A DNA stretch of 64,000 nucleotides from Pseudoips prasinana (Eukaryota > Arthropoda > Insecta > Lepidoptera > Nolidae). Positions 1-11,168 of this stretch are shown here, piece by piece. Location: the NCBI GenBank assembly GCA_951640165.1, contig OX621245.1, forward strand, positions 24,606,330 through 24,670,329. Reading direction: 5' to 3'. The notes beneath the pieces were generated by a model. That model had not been told where the DNA came from. It saw only the letters and a list, made by a program, of their open reading frames with translations, and did not search any database. The position numbers and the translations under genes were made by a program. Each line of letters starts with the position of its first letter. The stretch's first letter is position 1.

Positions 1-60
1 GGCCTCAATAATTTAAAAACTTGGCTTCAATGCACAATTAATACTTCCTACCTAAACCTG

Positions 61-68
61 CACACACT

Positions 69-140
<72 letters not shown>

Positions 141-143
141 TAC
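61..143. repeat. (CA)n microsatellite
   Basis: An almost pure CA dinucleotide run with single interruptions, ending in a short CATA stretch. Confidence 0.95.
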
Positions 144-543
144 ATAGATACGTGGAACACCAAACATGCATGATTGATTAATAGTTTAATAATTTAAAAT
201 TACATTGTCTTATTTTAATTAATTTTTTAATATTAATTTTTACTGTATTTCATGTTCAGTTTCTTGTTCTATAATGTTTTGCTTGTCATGATGTTAACAG
301 CGTATTTAGGAAGTTTGGGCCTAGCACCTTTATTACAAGTTATGGTATAATAGCTTAGTTAACTAGTTGCTAGTCACCACACCTGTAAGACAATAACATC
401 AACATATTTCTTTTGTACTTAGTTTGTTTGATCTTAGAAAAAATGTTGAACCATTTTGTGTACTATCTATATAAGTATCTTAATCTAATGTACAAACTCT
501 GATGTGTTGTGGTGAAAAATAAATTTTATTATTATTATTATAA

Positions 544-1126
544 CTAGGTAGGTCCAACTTCGAGAAGGAGGTCAATCGTAGAATCCAACTCGGATGGGCA
601 GCGTTCGGGAAGCTACGTAACATCTTCTCGTCCAAAATACCGCAGTGTCTCAAGTCGAAAGTCTTCGACCAGTGTGTGTTGCCAGTGATGACATACGGAA
701 CAGAGACGTGGTCGCTCACTATGGGCCTTATTAGAAGGCTCAAGGTCACCCAAAGAGCAATGGAGAGGGCTATGCTCGGAGTTTCCCTGCGGGATCGCAT
801 CAGAAATGTCGAAATCCGCAGGCGAACCAAAGTCACCGACATAGCCCGAAGAATTGCCAAGCTGAAGTGGCAGTGGGCAGGGCACATAGCTCGTAGAGCC
901 GACGGCCGTTGGGGCAGAAAGGTTCTCGAGTGGCGACCACGAACCGGAAGACGCAGCGTGGGCAGGCCCCCTACAAGATGGACCGACGATCTTGTGCGGG
1001 TCGCTGGAAACTGCTGGATGCGAATAGCACAAGACCGGCAGTTGTGGAGATCTTTGGGGGAGGCCTTTGTCCAGCAGTGGACGTCTTTCGGCTGATATGA
1101 TGATGATGATGATGATGATGTATCCA
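544..1126 (+). pseudogene. RTE-type LINE, 5'-truncated 3' end (copy 1)
   Basis: The frame is open from about 544 to 1095. It encodes the C-terminal tail of an RTE reverse transcriptase: FEKEVNRRIQLGWAAFGKL, CVLPVMTYGTETWSLTMG, GRPPTRWTDDLVRVAG and a final QQWTSFG. The true frame starts well before the first ATG at 676, and all catalytic RT motifs are missing. The stop is followed by the lineage tail, TTCGGCTGATATGATGATG repeated. The 5' cut lies inside a codon next to a TTA/ATT microsatellite, as expected for incomplete target-primed reverse transcription. The same tail occurs in six other pieces in this window. Confidence 0.9.
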
Positions 1127-1139
1127 AAATACACCCGGG

Positions 1140-1535
1140 GTAAGCTATTTAACTAATAAACAAATAGAAGCATTAACTAAAATGTATTCTAATTAATTAT
1201 TTCCGTATCTCCTGGATTATATTCAAAAGGCAATTAACAATTAATTTTCTACTGACAATAATTCCTGCTAATTCTGTATTACTGTATAATTCCTACAATA
1301 AATTTACGTTACATTAAAGTAAATGAATTATCGCGTTTGCTTTCGTAGCTTAATGTGTTGTAATCAAACGTAAAATTGTGTACCTATTTTCTTTAACCAG
1401 CGGAAAGTAATTTACTTTAATAAGGAACAGTGCTATAATTTTACGACAAATATTTAAATCTTGGAAAATAAATATGTAAGTTTTGTTATTATTCTAAGAG
1501 ATTGAATAGGACTTAGCAAAGTGAAAAACCAGTAA
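1140..1535. other. AT-rich spacer, nothing recognised
   Basis: Low-complexity AT-rich sequence with no reading frame, inverted repeat or known repeat that I can identify. Confidence 0.5.
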
Positions 1536-1792
1536 TAATAATAATATCTGGAGACAATGTCACACAGATCATCCTAGCCCCAAACTAAGCAAAGCTTGTA
1601 CAATGGGTACCAGGCGACGAAATACAAACTTATATAGATAGATAAATACATATATTCATAGAAAACATCCATGACTCAGAAACAAATATTCGTGCTCATC
1701 ACACAAATATTTGCACTTACCGGGATTCGAACCCAGGACCACCAGCTTCGTCGGCAGGAGCACTACCAACTAGGCTACGATGATCGTTCCGT
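1536..1792 (-). mobile_element. tRNA-derived SINE, family A, full-length
   Basis: On the minus strand the 5' head has an A-box-like segment (TAGCCTAGTTGGTAGTG) and a B box (GGTTCGAATCCCGG). A body with TTTGTGTGATGAGCACGAAT follows, then a tail containing AGCTTTGCTTAGTTTGGGG and ATTGTCTCC. A plus-strand copy at 50832-51075 matches over its whole length, which fixes the ends. The head shows it is a Pol III retroposon, not a working tRNA gene. Confidence 0.88.
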
Positions 1793-1794
1793 TT

Positions 1795-2330
1795 CCGACC
1801 GTAAAACAGTTAAAGCAAACAAAACAACCGTTTTAACTTATTAATCACTTCGATATGCAACATAGAGTTGCGCTTGTGAAACACAATATCCCAAGTCTTT
1901 TACAATGTGAACATTTGCCATTCTCATAAACTTAAAAATTTACATAGTTTGATCTCTATACATCTCTAGACAAGATTTAAAAAAACACTTCACGATTTAA
2001 ATTACGTATATAACTAGAACCATTTATATTACCTTCATTATTCTTGAATTTTTCCGATTCTAGTCGTAAGTATAGTAATTATATAATAATTTAATCTATT
2101 ACAGCTAGCTAGGGGAATTAATTAATCAAGTGAACTTGAGTACTAATTACCAAGATTATTACTAGGTATCGAATTATAGTTGGTTTCTAATTACCTGTAA
2201 CGAGTCTCATAAACATGGACACGAGGATTAATTAACTCTCCAAGGCACGGATGTGAACTAGACCCTGAAACAAATCTTCTTTTTACATTAAGAATGTTTA
2301 GTACGGGGTGGTACTGACCAACCGGTCGGG
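1795..2330. other. Spacer, nothing recognised
   Basis: AT-rich DNA without a supported gene or repeat; short frames here show no protein family signature. Confidence 0.4.
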
Positions 2331-2335
2331 CCTTA

Positions 2336-2574
2336 GGCTGAGATCTATAGAGCGTACTTAGACTTTGCTCAAACTTTACTTACGTAAAACTTTGCAAGTG
2401 TATGCTAAGCTTATACTTTTATTTGGTATTTATAGACTTTTTGAAGTTAACATTATGCTTAGCATAAGCTAAGACAGACAAAGTCAAAACACCAATTGTA
2501 ATTTCTTTACATGCATTAACTTCTGTCTAAGTAAAGTCTGAGCAAAGTCTAAGTACGCTCTATAGATCTCAGCC
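2336..2574. mobile_element. MITE with long TIRs and TTA target duplication
   Basis: The two ends are near-perfect inverted repeats of about 47 bp starting GGCTGAGATCTATAGAGCG. Directly outside both ends is TTA (2333-2335 and 2575-2577). A 3-bp TTA duplication with TIRs starting GG suggests the PIF/Harbinger group, non-autonomous because the 239 bp have no coding capacity. The element at 3981-4229 also starts GGCTGA with TTA flanks. Confidence 0.85.
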
Positions 2575-2579
2575 TTAGT

Positions 2580-3840
2580 GTCGTAGGCACTAAAGTCCTA
2601 CCAGTTGGTTGACATATCAGTAACCACGTTACAACAAAAAAATAAGTAACTCAAATCTCGGATACGATCTCTTAAAGCGTAAAGCGTACGTATAGCTTTA
2701 ATGTTCACAGTTTTCACTATCAAAATATTTTCGTCATTATTTATATGGCAAAGTAACATTCATCATTTATTATATAGTAACGCATATCTTTATTATAGAT
2801 TTCAGGATTGTATATATATCAAAACATGTAGATAGATTTGTACAACAAATTATTCATGGATTATATTGTAATAATAAATAAGTATATAATTATTAAACTT
2901 TGTATATCAACATTTAGGTAATCTCGCGTTTATCAAAAACTCCTTTAAACGAAATAAAAATGTACTAAATGATTTTTTATTATATGAGATACCCCTCTTG
3001 GAGGAACATACGAGTAGGCGTGAACACATTAACTCGGTACGAACTCTTACATAATTTCCCGCAGGAAATAAGTGGTGAAAACTTGCCATTACACTTGAGA
3101 CTCAAGCAGCGCATGTAATATTCAATAAAGCTAAAAGTTACTTGATTAACCTAATTTATGGAAATTTCCGATAAAACAAATTATTCGTGATTATTTCTGA
3201 TCGTGTAGTTTTAAGGTTTCAACAATATCTATCAAGTCACTCTTTAGTCTATTAGTTAAGGGTGTAGTCTAGCGGTACTATTTAACCGTAGAACCGCAAA
3301 ATTGAGTCTCCGGTTTGACTCAAGGGTGTTATCAAAATGTCATGTATTAGATGTTTTCTAAACCAATTATCATAAAGTTACCAGTAAGTTATATGACTTA
3401 GTAATACACTACTTGGCCTAAACCAAATATAATTTTACACCACGAATAAAATTTTTAGTCTTGTCCAGGTAGCAGCAGCTATAATATATAGACATAGCCT
3501 ACGGCCACTAGGAAACTGAAAAACATACATATACTATACTAATTACTTATTTTAGATAAATTACACAAGACACAGCATATATACAATATTGTCTTAGATG
3601 TTACCAGGGCTCATCGAAATAGGGGGGAAGTTTCATAAGCTACGGTAACGATTTATCAATAGGTGGACCTTATAGTTGTTGGCGAATTCGGCAGTATAAG
3701 AAATTCACTACAATTGGGTACAACAATGTCCCAGTTCAGAGCAGCCGCCGTTGACCAAATTAGGCTAGGATTATTAATTAGTGCGTAACAAAAATAAGCC
3801 ACCAGTTACTAGTCTTATATCGTACTGCTCAACATAGGTC
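2580..3840. other. Long spacer, no supported feature
   Basis: About 1.2 kb of AT-rich DNA. A 60-codon minus-strand frame (2907-3089) was considered, but it shows no convincing family resemblance. Confidence 0.4.
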
Positions 3841-3844
3841 TACT

Positions 3845-4312
3845 CCAAAGGTCTTTATGACGTTGCCATTTGGAGGGGTTTGCCGTAGTCACCGCGTTTG
3901 ACATGCGAGTTGGCGACCGCAGTTAGGTGGTAGCTAGTACACAGATAGCACTGCTGCCTGACTACCTGGTGTATCCCTTAGGCTGATTTCAGAATCGCGC
4001 GTGCGAGCGGCGCCGGCCAAACGCGCGCGCTTACAATTACACTAGATAGTAGTTGCGTTTCATAGTCACGCAGTTCCCACGCGCCGCGTGTGACACGCGC
4101 GCCGTCGGCCAGCGCTGCCCTAGCTCGTCTACTGGCAGCTAGCGTTTCAGAGTGACGCGTCTCGCACGCGCCGCTGTTGAGACGCGCTGGCCTCCGGCGC
4201 GTGCCGCGCGCGTCACTCTGAAATCAGCCTTAGTCACCTTTTTCGACACCTACCGTGGGGCATATATAGGGCCGTAACTGTTATTCCGGAAACCATACGG
4301 CTAATCAGAACT
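3845..4312. repeat. Dispersed repeat M, split by a MITE
   Basis: The part before 3978 (TTTGCCGTAGTCACCGCGTT, then GATCGCAGTTAGGTGGTAGC-like text) matches 60470-60665 and more weakly 35260-35470. The part after 4232 (GGGCCGTAACTGTTATTCC, ACCATACGGCTA) matches the right half of the 60 kb copy. The break is exactly the MITE at 3981-4229. The family is not identified; no coding frame is visible. Confidence 0.65.
3981..4229. mobile_element. GC-rich MITE with TTA target duplication
   Basis: Ends are inverted: GGCTGATTTCAGA at the left and its complement TCTGAAATCAGCC at the right, continuing imperfectly into GCGCGC-rich sequence. TTA flanks both ends (3978-3980 and 4230-4232). The 249-bp body is strikingly GC- and CpG-rich against the AT-rich neighbourhood. 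It is probably a non-autonomous PIF/Harbinger-type element. It interrupts repeat M. Confidence 0.85.
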
Positions 4313-4474
4313 CAATATTATATTTAACGAACTTGGTTCAACTGCTTGGTTCCACTTACTTCATTTGTCCAAAGGGAATTTTACCAGATTGGGAAATTTT
4401 ATCCATTTCACATAGATGAATAGTTGGGTGCCATGCGTTTCACAAGAAATGTAACCGCGCCCGACTATTCTGTG

Positions 4475-4607
4475 GAATCAATGAACTACGGAGGTAGGTA
4501 TTTCAAGAAGCAAGCTTATTCTAGCTGGTTTTGCGAGGGTCCATGGGTAGCGGTGATCACTTACTATCAGGTGTCCCACTTGCTCGTTTGCATTGCTATT
4601 CTATAAG
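4475..4607 (+). repeat. Dispersed lepidopteran repeat I, 3' end fragment
   Basis: Contains CTGGTTTTGCGAGGGTCCAT, then GCGGTGATCACTTACTATCA and CTTGCTCGTTTG. A second copy lies at 40281-40510. It resembles a common lepidopteran retroelement 3' end; the parent element is not assigned. Confidence 0.65.
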
Positions 4608-4611
4608 ATAA

Positions 4612-5090
4612 GCAGTTCTACAGATTAAATTGAACCATAGATTAGCTACATCGGCTGAGTATATTATGTTGTTCCTTTTTGGATAATTCCACAGGAACCT
4701 AACATATGTATTTCACGGATCATAAATATATTAATCCTTATGCCATATTTGAAAAACGTCCGTACAGCCGCTTTTACGTGATTGAGTAACAAAACGCTTT
4801 GTGGTGACGGCGTAGAATATCATATCATCACCCTAATTCATCCCGTGGGGATTTTGAAATCGTCCCGAGGAGGATCGGAACATCCGAACATCTATCAGAG
4901 AACAGGTAGCCGCGGTTTTCTGCTATCTATAACTGTAAAACTGTTTTACAGTTATATATAGTTATAGCCCGGGACCCGTGGCAATTATGGCATATCCCCT
5001 CATTCTTTTGTCCAGCAGTAAACGTAATTTGGCTGATATGAATGATGAGTAAGAAAAATTTAAACATACAAACTAGTATCTAGGTAGTAG
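4612..5090. other. Spacer, nothing recognised
   Basis: Mixed sequence with a short tail-like piece near 5010-5045 (CCAGCAGTAAACG, GGCTGATATGAATGATGA) that may be a very worn RTE 3' end. Nothing else is supported. Confidence 0.35.
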
Positions 5091-5094
5091 GATT

Positions 5095-5258
5095 CGTGGT
5101 AAACCTCATGGCAAAATTGTTCAAGCCACCCAAAAGGCCTTTGACGACTTGTTATGCTGCCGGGACAGACAGCTTAATGTGACGTTCGACGCATAGAGAC
5201 GCTCAGAAATTAACTTTAACAGTGACCTAACTAAAGCTCACACTAAGGTGCTTAACCT
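5095..5258 (-). repeat. Degenerate 5S-derived SINE fragment
   Basis: TTGTTCAAGCCACCCAAAAG, GGGACAGACAGCTTAATGTG and GCTTAACCTCGCTTA follow, in the same order, the copies at 9195-9465 and 20385-20640, but with many changes. The 5S-like promoter part is barely preserved. Confidence 0.5.
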
Positions 5259-5270
5259 CGCTTAAAGGAC

Positions 5271-6289
5271 CAGTATACATAACTGGGTACAAGCGCTTCA
5301 ATAAAAAAGCATTTGTAAGAAGGAAAAGTAACGAGTATGAATGTCCCGGAATATACGATCTCGAAACCTATCCACTTGCAGCGAGGCGTGAGACAGGGAG
5401 ATGTTATATATCCGAAACTGTTCACCGCTGCATTGGAAGACGTCTTCAAGCTTCTGGACTGGAAAGGCTTTGGCATCAATGTCAATGGCGAGTACATCAC
5501 TCACCTTCGATTTGCCGATGATATAGTAGTCATGGCTGAGACCATGGAAGACCTCGGTACAATGCTCGATGACCTCAGCAGAATCTCTCAACAAGTGGGT
5601 CTGAAAATGAACATGGATAAGACGAAAATCATGTCAAACGTCCATGTTGCACCCACTCAATTGAAAGTTGGTGACTCTGCACTCGAAGTTGTAGAGAACT
5701 ATATTTACCTAGGACAGACCATCCAACTAGGTAGGTCCAACTTCGAGAAGGAGGTCAATCGTAGAATCCAACTCGGCTGGGCAGCGTTCGGGAAGCTACG
5801 TAAAATCTTCGCGTCCAAAATACCGCAGTGTCTCAAGTCGAAAGTCTTCGACCAGTGTGTGTTGCCAGTGATGACATACGGAACAGAGACGTGGTCGCTC
5901 ACTATGGGCCTTATTAGAAGGCTCAAGGTCACTCAAAGAGTAATGGAGAGGGCTATGCTCGGAGTTTCCCTGCGGGATCGAATCAGAAATGTCGAAATCC
6001 GCAGGCGAACCAAAGTCACCGATATAGCCCGAAGAATTGCAAAACTAAAGTGGCGGTGGGTGGGGCACATAGCTCGTAGATCCGACGGCCAATGGGGCAG
6101 AAAGGTTCTTGAGTGGCAACCACGAACCGGAAGACGCAGCGTGGGCAGGCCCCCTACAAGATGGACCGATGATCTTGTGCGGGTCGCTGGAAACTGCTGG
6201 ATGCGAATAGCACAGGACCGGGAATTGTGGAGATCTTTGGGGGAGGCCTTTGTCCAGCAGTGGACGTCTTTCGGCTGATATGATGATAC
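5271..6289 (+). pseudogene. RTE-type LINE, 5'-truncated copy keeping RT palm (copy 2)
   Basis: The 313-codon frame 5337-6278 covers the second half of an RTE reverse transcriptase. It has the RGVRQGD and PKLFTAALEDVF block, the catalytic HLRFADDIVV box (residues about 56-65), then thumb and C-terminal sequence shared with copy 1, ending QQWTSFG and a short TGATATGATGAT tail. The endonuclease and the first RT half are absent. An in-frame TAA at 5316 lies just before it, and the exact 5' boundary is unclear. It is the longest RTE piece with an uninterrupted frame in the window, but it cannot encode an active enzyme. Confidence 0.9.
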
Positions 6290-6295
6290 GGTCTA

Positions 6296-6485
6296 AGGAT
6301 TGCTACTGAGTTTTCTGGCAGTGTTTCTCAGTAGCTGCCACATTCTGCACTGCACACTATGGTAAAAAAAAAAAACACATAAATATGTATTTTTAATATT
6401 GAATAAATGAATTTTTAATATGAATCTAAGACCTTTCGGCTTAATACAACACACCCAAGTTAATAACTCAACTGTTCGGACAACA
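6296..6485 (+). repeat. LINE-like 3' end N
   Basis: TGAGTTTTCTGGCAGTGTTT and CTCAGTAGCTGCCAC, then a GAATAAATGAATTT end; the same order occurs at 43762-43862. Probably a non-LTR retrotransposon 3' UTR. It directly abuts the RTE copy. Confidence 0.6.
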
Positions 6486-6489
6486 CACA

Positions 6490-7150
6490 TTTTATCACGA
6501 TTTGAATGGCTTCTCCCGACTATGTTGAGCTAGTGGACCGGATATAAACCCTAAGTTCAACTTACTTCAACGGAAAGTAAATCCCGGGATTTCAATTTCG
6601 ATAAAGCCGTTGCTTGCAACAAGACATGACATAAGACGTAGCCCGAACAGCAGTTTTTGTTCATGATGGTCGCTACTAAAATTCCGTTATTATTATGTAT
6701 ACATAAATAAATATTAAAAAAGGTTTATTTCCAACAAGCAGTTAATCCTTAACTTAGTTCACATCTAAGACGATATAACTAATTGCGATTAGTTTATATA
6801 ATACTTATGAAGCATGCAACATTATAAATACTAGCTAGGAAAGGCGACTACCTCAGCAAATGTTACAGTAAATAATAATGATTACTGTAACGCTGATCTT
6901 CCGATAGCGCTTAAAAACGACTAATTAAATTACAAAATTATCTTGCGTATCGACCTGTAGTAGCGTTTGGTTGCGACTCCAACCAAGAATTATTGCATAG
7001 TAATACCATCTTTTTATAGATTGATATAACTAGACGTGACCATAGTCATGCAAAAGACCGCTCTAATAATTACTTCTTAATATTATACTTCCACACCGAT
7101 AGTACAAATTGGATACGATAACAATCGGAACATTTTTTTTGTCAAATATA
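6490..7150. other. Spacer, nothing recognised
   Basis: AT-rich DNA with scattered short repeats; no gene or complete element is visible. Confidence 0.4.
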
Positions 7151-7200
7151 ACAGTGTCCAGCTACACCAATCTGTCAAATTTCTTTAATAGATTTTCAAC
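7151..7200. repeat. Half of a small TIR element
   Basis: CAGTGTCCAGCTACACCAAT then CTGTCAAATTTCTTT matches one terminal repeat of the MITE at 13242-13373. The opposite terminus is not present. Confidence 0.6.
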
Positions 7201-7345
7201 TTTATCACATAAGTAATATGTACATACATACACTAACAATAAATGTAATCAATGGTTTAAACAAAAACTTGTGCGAATTTTTAATGTTTTTATTAGTAAA
7301 AATAATGTTTCGACTCCTTACAAGCGCTCTTCATGATTTTATGTG

Positions 7346-7625
7346 AATAAAGAAAGAAAGAAAGAAAGAAAAATATATTTATTCCGAAAAACAAGCACAG
7401 ACATTAATAATATATAGGTACACATAAAGAAGTTCTTAATTGCTATCTGTGCGAGTCCGAATTGGTCCCATCTCAGCACTAGCTGCGCCATTACTGTTGC
7501 AGCGCTGGTTTTCTGATGGAACCAGGTAAAAAATAATAATCGGACAATTCATGTGTTAGTACAGCTAGCATTTCAATTTTAAAATTATCTGAACATTAAT
7601 AATCTTACTTACAACTAATTAAAAT
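7346..7625 (-). repeat. LINE 3' end with (GAAA)n
   Basis: A (GAAA)n stretch at 7346-7370 precedes TATATTTATTCCGAAAAACA and GTGCGAGTCCGAATTGGTCC. The polarity (T-rich start on plus) suggests a minus-strand retroelement 3' UTR. It may belong to the RT fragment at 8297-8779, but continuity is not shown. Confidence 0.5.
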
Positions 7626-8296
7626 ACTAAATATGTGGATATGGAGACTTATAAAATAAAAATATTAATAACTACAAACACTAATTTTACATACGCAACA
7701 TACACAGTATATAAAAAATTAAAATAATTTTTGTGATTATGTCGACATTCTTATCACATTTTTTCATTTATTTCGACACACCAAAAACCAACTAATTACG
7801 ACTAACTCGACTATTGATCAATATACATGAATTATATAATCTATGTTACTAATCAAGCCGAGTTGTCTGTCATCCTTACATACTCTTGGATTCTGACTGT
7901 CAGATGAAAGAAAAAGGGACGCAGAATTTGAATCACATAAAAACAATAAACAAAGTACAATAATAAACTGGGAGCTTATAAATCTATGTGCACAACAAAT
8001 TATTTTGGTGCATTATACGCAGTACTAAATGAATAGCGTGTTTGGTGTATAGGTACGAGTGGTGATTGTGATTTTTTGACATAAAGCTGAAATATGCATG
8101 AAAAACAACTGATGGAGTAATGGCGATGCTATTACCATGGACTTCGTCGCTGCGTGAACGACAGGGCATTGTTGTTTGAGCTGACACAAGCCGCTAAAAG
8201 GGTGTGGTTATTTTGCGATACTCCTTCCCACCAAAATGTGCATAAAGACGGGTAAGTTCAGCCTTGTAAAATACTACTTGTACTGAGCTTGTGAAT

Positions 8297-8779
8297 TTAT
8301 GACATTAGTTTTTGTCGGTCTAACAATTCTTTTTTATATTTGTTACTAAACGTATGCAATGTTTGTAGACACTTCAAAGGGGGTGGTATATTGCACCAGA
8401 CCTTTGCGGCCGCATATTTGAAGGATCCACGAAATGCTGCAGTCTTATGTCTCGGGGTTAAGATCAGGTGAGCTGAAGACCTGGTTCTGTAACTATTAAC
8501 GTCCATTGACCATGTTAATTTCTCGTAAAGATACTCAGGCCTCTTGTTCGCAACCACACCAAATACTAGGGTTGCTAGGTGTAGTAATCTACGCTCTGAC
8601 ATTTTTAACATGTTCCGACTATTTATGTATGTAGTTACATGTGTTCGTGGGGGCACATTGAAGCAGAAACGAGCGCAGGCCATTTGTACCCGTTGTATTA
8701 GCGTTTGTGTTCTTGCCAGTAGGCAGGCCCCATACACTGTGTCTGCATAATTAAATAAATGAATAAAAGTGGTTAACAT
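8297..8779 (-). pseudogene. CR1/Jockey-group LINE reverse transcriptase, C-terminal fragment
   Basis: This 160-residue frame begins near YADTVYGACL and runs through RVQMACARFCF, HLATLVFGV, KRPEYLYEKL, PRHKTAAFRGSFKYAA and KVWCNIPPPLKCL. It is the domain after the RT palm of CR1/Jockey-group elements, which includes conserved spacing of basic and aromatic residues before the stop. No endonuclease or palm motif lies upstream on this strand, so the copy is 5'-truncated. It cannot be active. Clade assignment within the group is uncertain. Confidence 0.8.
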
Positions 8780-8784
8780 TATTA

Positions 8785-9190
8785 TAATTGTTTTTTATAA
8801 ATGTATGATAGTCCTATTTAAAAAAAAATGCAAACTACAGGCCAACGTTTTATATTATAGATATAATAATATAATATATTAGTATCATATAATCATAAGG
8901 GCTTCAGTTAATTATTCCAAAACATTTTTTTCTGTAGAGAGTTATCAATAAAAATGACTAAAATATATAAGGTATATTTTTTACCCTATATCTTCCTACA
9001 TCTAAAAGACATGACACCCTCGAAACGCGAATCCAACTTGCAGCTCAAAGTGTTCTAGATGAGGTATTTGCATGGCTACAACGTTACGTAAAATTATTTA
9101 AGCTTCGCTTCAACTAACTTTATAATACGTTTCCAAGGTCCAGTCACTCTTAATTGAACTACAAGTAAGTTATAAGGTTGACGTGGGATG
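8785..9190. other. Spacer, nothing recognised
   Basis: AT-rich, with TA-rich patches near 8855-8895; no supported gene or element. Confidence 0.4.
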
Positions 9191-9194
9191 TATT

Positions 9195-9465
9195 TGACAT
9201 ATGCTGTTCTGGGTATAGGTAATCAGTGTCTATGCTCTAAATTACTTACTCATTGTATGAGCAGGGTTACCCTGGTGTCCGAGTTGTTCAAGCCGCACAT
9301 TAGGCCTCTCACATGGCTTAACGACTGTTGCCTTATGACTACAACCGGGACCGACAGCTTAACGTGCCCTCCGAACTACGGAGACGCTCAGTAATTAAAC
9401 CACTGTAGCGGCCACCCATCTATGGACTGACCGCGGGCCTACTTGCTTAACCTCGGGATCGGTGA
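9195..9465 (-). mobile_element. 5S rRNA-derived SINE
   Basis: The minus strand near 9405-9450 contains GAGGTTAAGCAAG and GTCAGTCCATAGATGGGTG, the arrangement of the 5S rRNA internal promoter (A box, intermediate element, C box). The body has GGGCACGTTAAGCTGTCGGT and a GTAAG-type end. It matches the opposite-strand copy at 20385-20640 across its length. The first half of 5S is missing, so it is a retroposon head and not a 5S gene. Confidence 0.78.
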
Positions 9466-9644
9466 CAGCATCTGGCTATGAGCGTGTTTGCTCTAAATTA
9501 GCAGTTGAGTATTGATTTTAGGTTAATATTATTTACGGCTGTGTCGGAGCCGGATCGCCGTCCCGTCGCGGCTGATTATGGGATGGAGCTGTGTTTGCGC
9601 ATATACTGGAGCACTATAATATCTCTTGCATAGCAGGCTTATCA

Positions 9645-9790
9645 TAGTTAAAATTAGTCCAGCAGTTAGTGAGCCTGACTGCTAAGCCAGAGATCGTGTG
9701 AGGGTTATATCCGCACCCAGGACAAATCTTTGTGTGAGGAGCATGATTTGTTCTGGGGGTAATTGTTCTATATTATGTATTTAATATATA
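9645..9790 (+). mobile_element. Degenerate tRNA-derived SINE
   Basis: AGTGAGCCTGACTGCTAAGC resembles an A-box region. GAGGGTTATATCC is a worn B box, followed by GGACAAATCTTTGTGTGA and GAGCATGATTTGTTCTGGG, the family A-like body. No full tail is recognised. Confidence 0.6.
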
Positions 9791-9794
9791 TAAA

Positions 9795-10560
9795 ATCCAG
9801 GAATGATATTAAGGAACGCGTTATTGCGAAGATTTCATAGTAATAATTTTCAAGTAAGTCCGTATACTAACTCCACAAATTTCATACAGTAGTGACGCGA
9901 ACTACTCGTAATTGAGATTCGGTAGAAACTTGATTTATAAACCATATCACATGCTGTAGATTTATATACAATAGAGCTTTCAATTCCGCTTTATGGCAAC
10001 GTGTTTATTAATAGTGGTTTAGGTAATTAGTGTTCACTTTGCAAATAGGTTGTTCGTATAACTAAGTAATATACCTCTAGTATAAATAAATACCGATTGC
10101 AACATTGCTGGCGCACATAAACAAATATTTGTTTTATGTTTCTATCGTTACCTAATAACTATTTATTAGGTACATTTAATTTGTCGTTAATTAATTAATT
10201 AAACCACGTATAAAATAAAATAGCGCTAACGGTCCTAGGTACAGTAACGTAAACCAAAACGATTATGTCGAGTGTTTACGTTGAATACTAACAATTTTTT
10301 TCCCAACATGCAGTTAGAAAGTACAATTCTGTATCCTTCCCCACACGCCGATCTTTTGGCTCAATACATCGTTTTTGGGATACCTTATAATAATACCGAT
10401 AATAGGGATGTAAGGCTACAGGTATGGAAGATAGATTCTTTTCAAAATATCTGACCGAAATAACATTCAGAATGGGTATTCGGGATTCTGAAACCCTTTT
10501 ACTTTGTTAGTTCCTCTGAAGAATTCTTGCTAAATATTTCTGTATGTTTATTAATATAAT
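9795..10560. other. Spacer, nothing recognised
   Basis: AT-rich DNA; the short plus-strand frame at 10272 shows no protein signature. Confidence 0.4.
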
Positions 10561-10562
10561 AG

Positions 10563-10840
10563 ACTAGCTGTGCCCCGCGGTTTTACCCGCGTTAACTTTT
10601 ATAAATTATCACAGCTCCTCCCCCGTAGGTGATAGCGTGATAATAGGTTGACCCGACCTCTTGAAACTTGAAGTTAATCGTTGCAGTATTTTTTGAGTTT
10701 AGCCCGGACATACAGACAGACAGACAAAAATTCAAAAAACTATATTTTTGGCTTCGATATCGATTGTAGATCACGCCCCAAGTATCCTTTAAAAAAAATA
10801 TTTAATGTACATTTTTGACTCTCCTACGATTTTAGTATAT
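10563..10840 (+). repeat. Dispersed repeat D
   Basis: Starts ACTAGCTGTGCCCCGCGG, then TATCACAGCTCCTCCCCCG, GTTGACCCGACCTCTTG, AGTTTAGCCCGGACATACA and an end like CTACGATTTTA. Other copies: 24056-24364, 46690-47057 (minus), 58837-59125, 62577-62752 and 63325-63640 (minus). It has no coding capacity. Common in Lepidoptera by recollection; the mobilising family is not assigned. Confidence 0.75.
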
Positions 10841-11168
10841 GTATAAATGTTATCTTGAAGAGATGGCTTATGCTGTTCAACGAAAATAACATTTGCTCAA
10901 GTAGCGTAACAACGTCTATTTGCTTCACTGACTTTACTGTATATACACAGGTGTTGTTACACGAAGTCGGAATCAAACTCCATTACACAGCCAGTATAGA
11001 ACTACATCGAAGCGATGCTATAAAGGTGAACAATGTATGTTCAACGTTTATGCTTTGTTGTTTGTAGTTTTGAATAGAAAACTACTAAGAATGTAGTCAG
11101 TTTACAGTTGGCGTACAATATAAACTTACTATAAGTATCCTATTACTTGAACAACAAGTATAAGCAGC

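Noticed and set aside
480..1134. Long minus-strand frames overlapping the RTE copy (also at 44163-44874 and 50177-50520)
   Set aside because: They are antisense shadows of the RTE coding frame; the plus-strand translation carries the RT signature.
2907..3089. 60-codon minus-strand frame as a LINE C-terminus
   Set aside because: Some resemblance to the basic end of an RT, but no conserved block and no matching 3' UTR.
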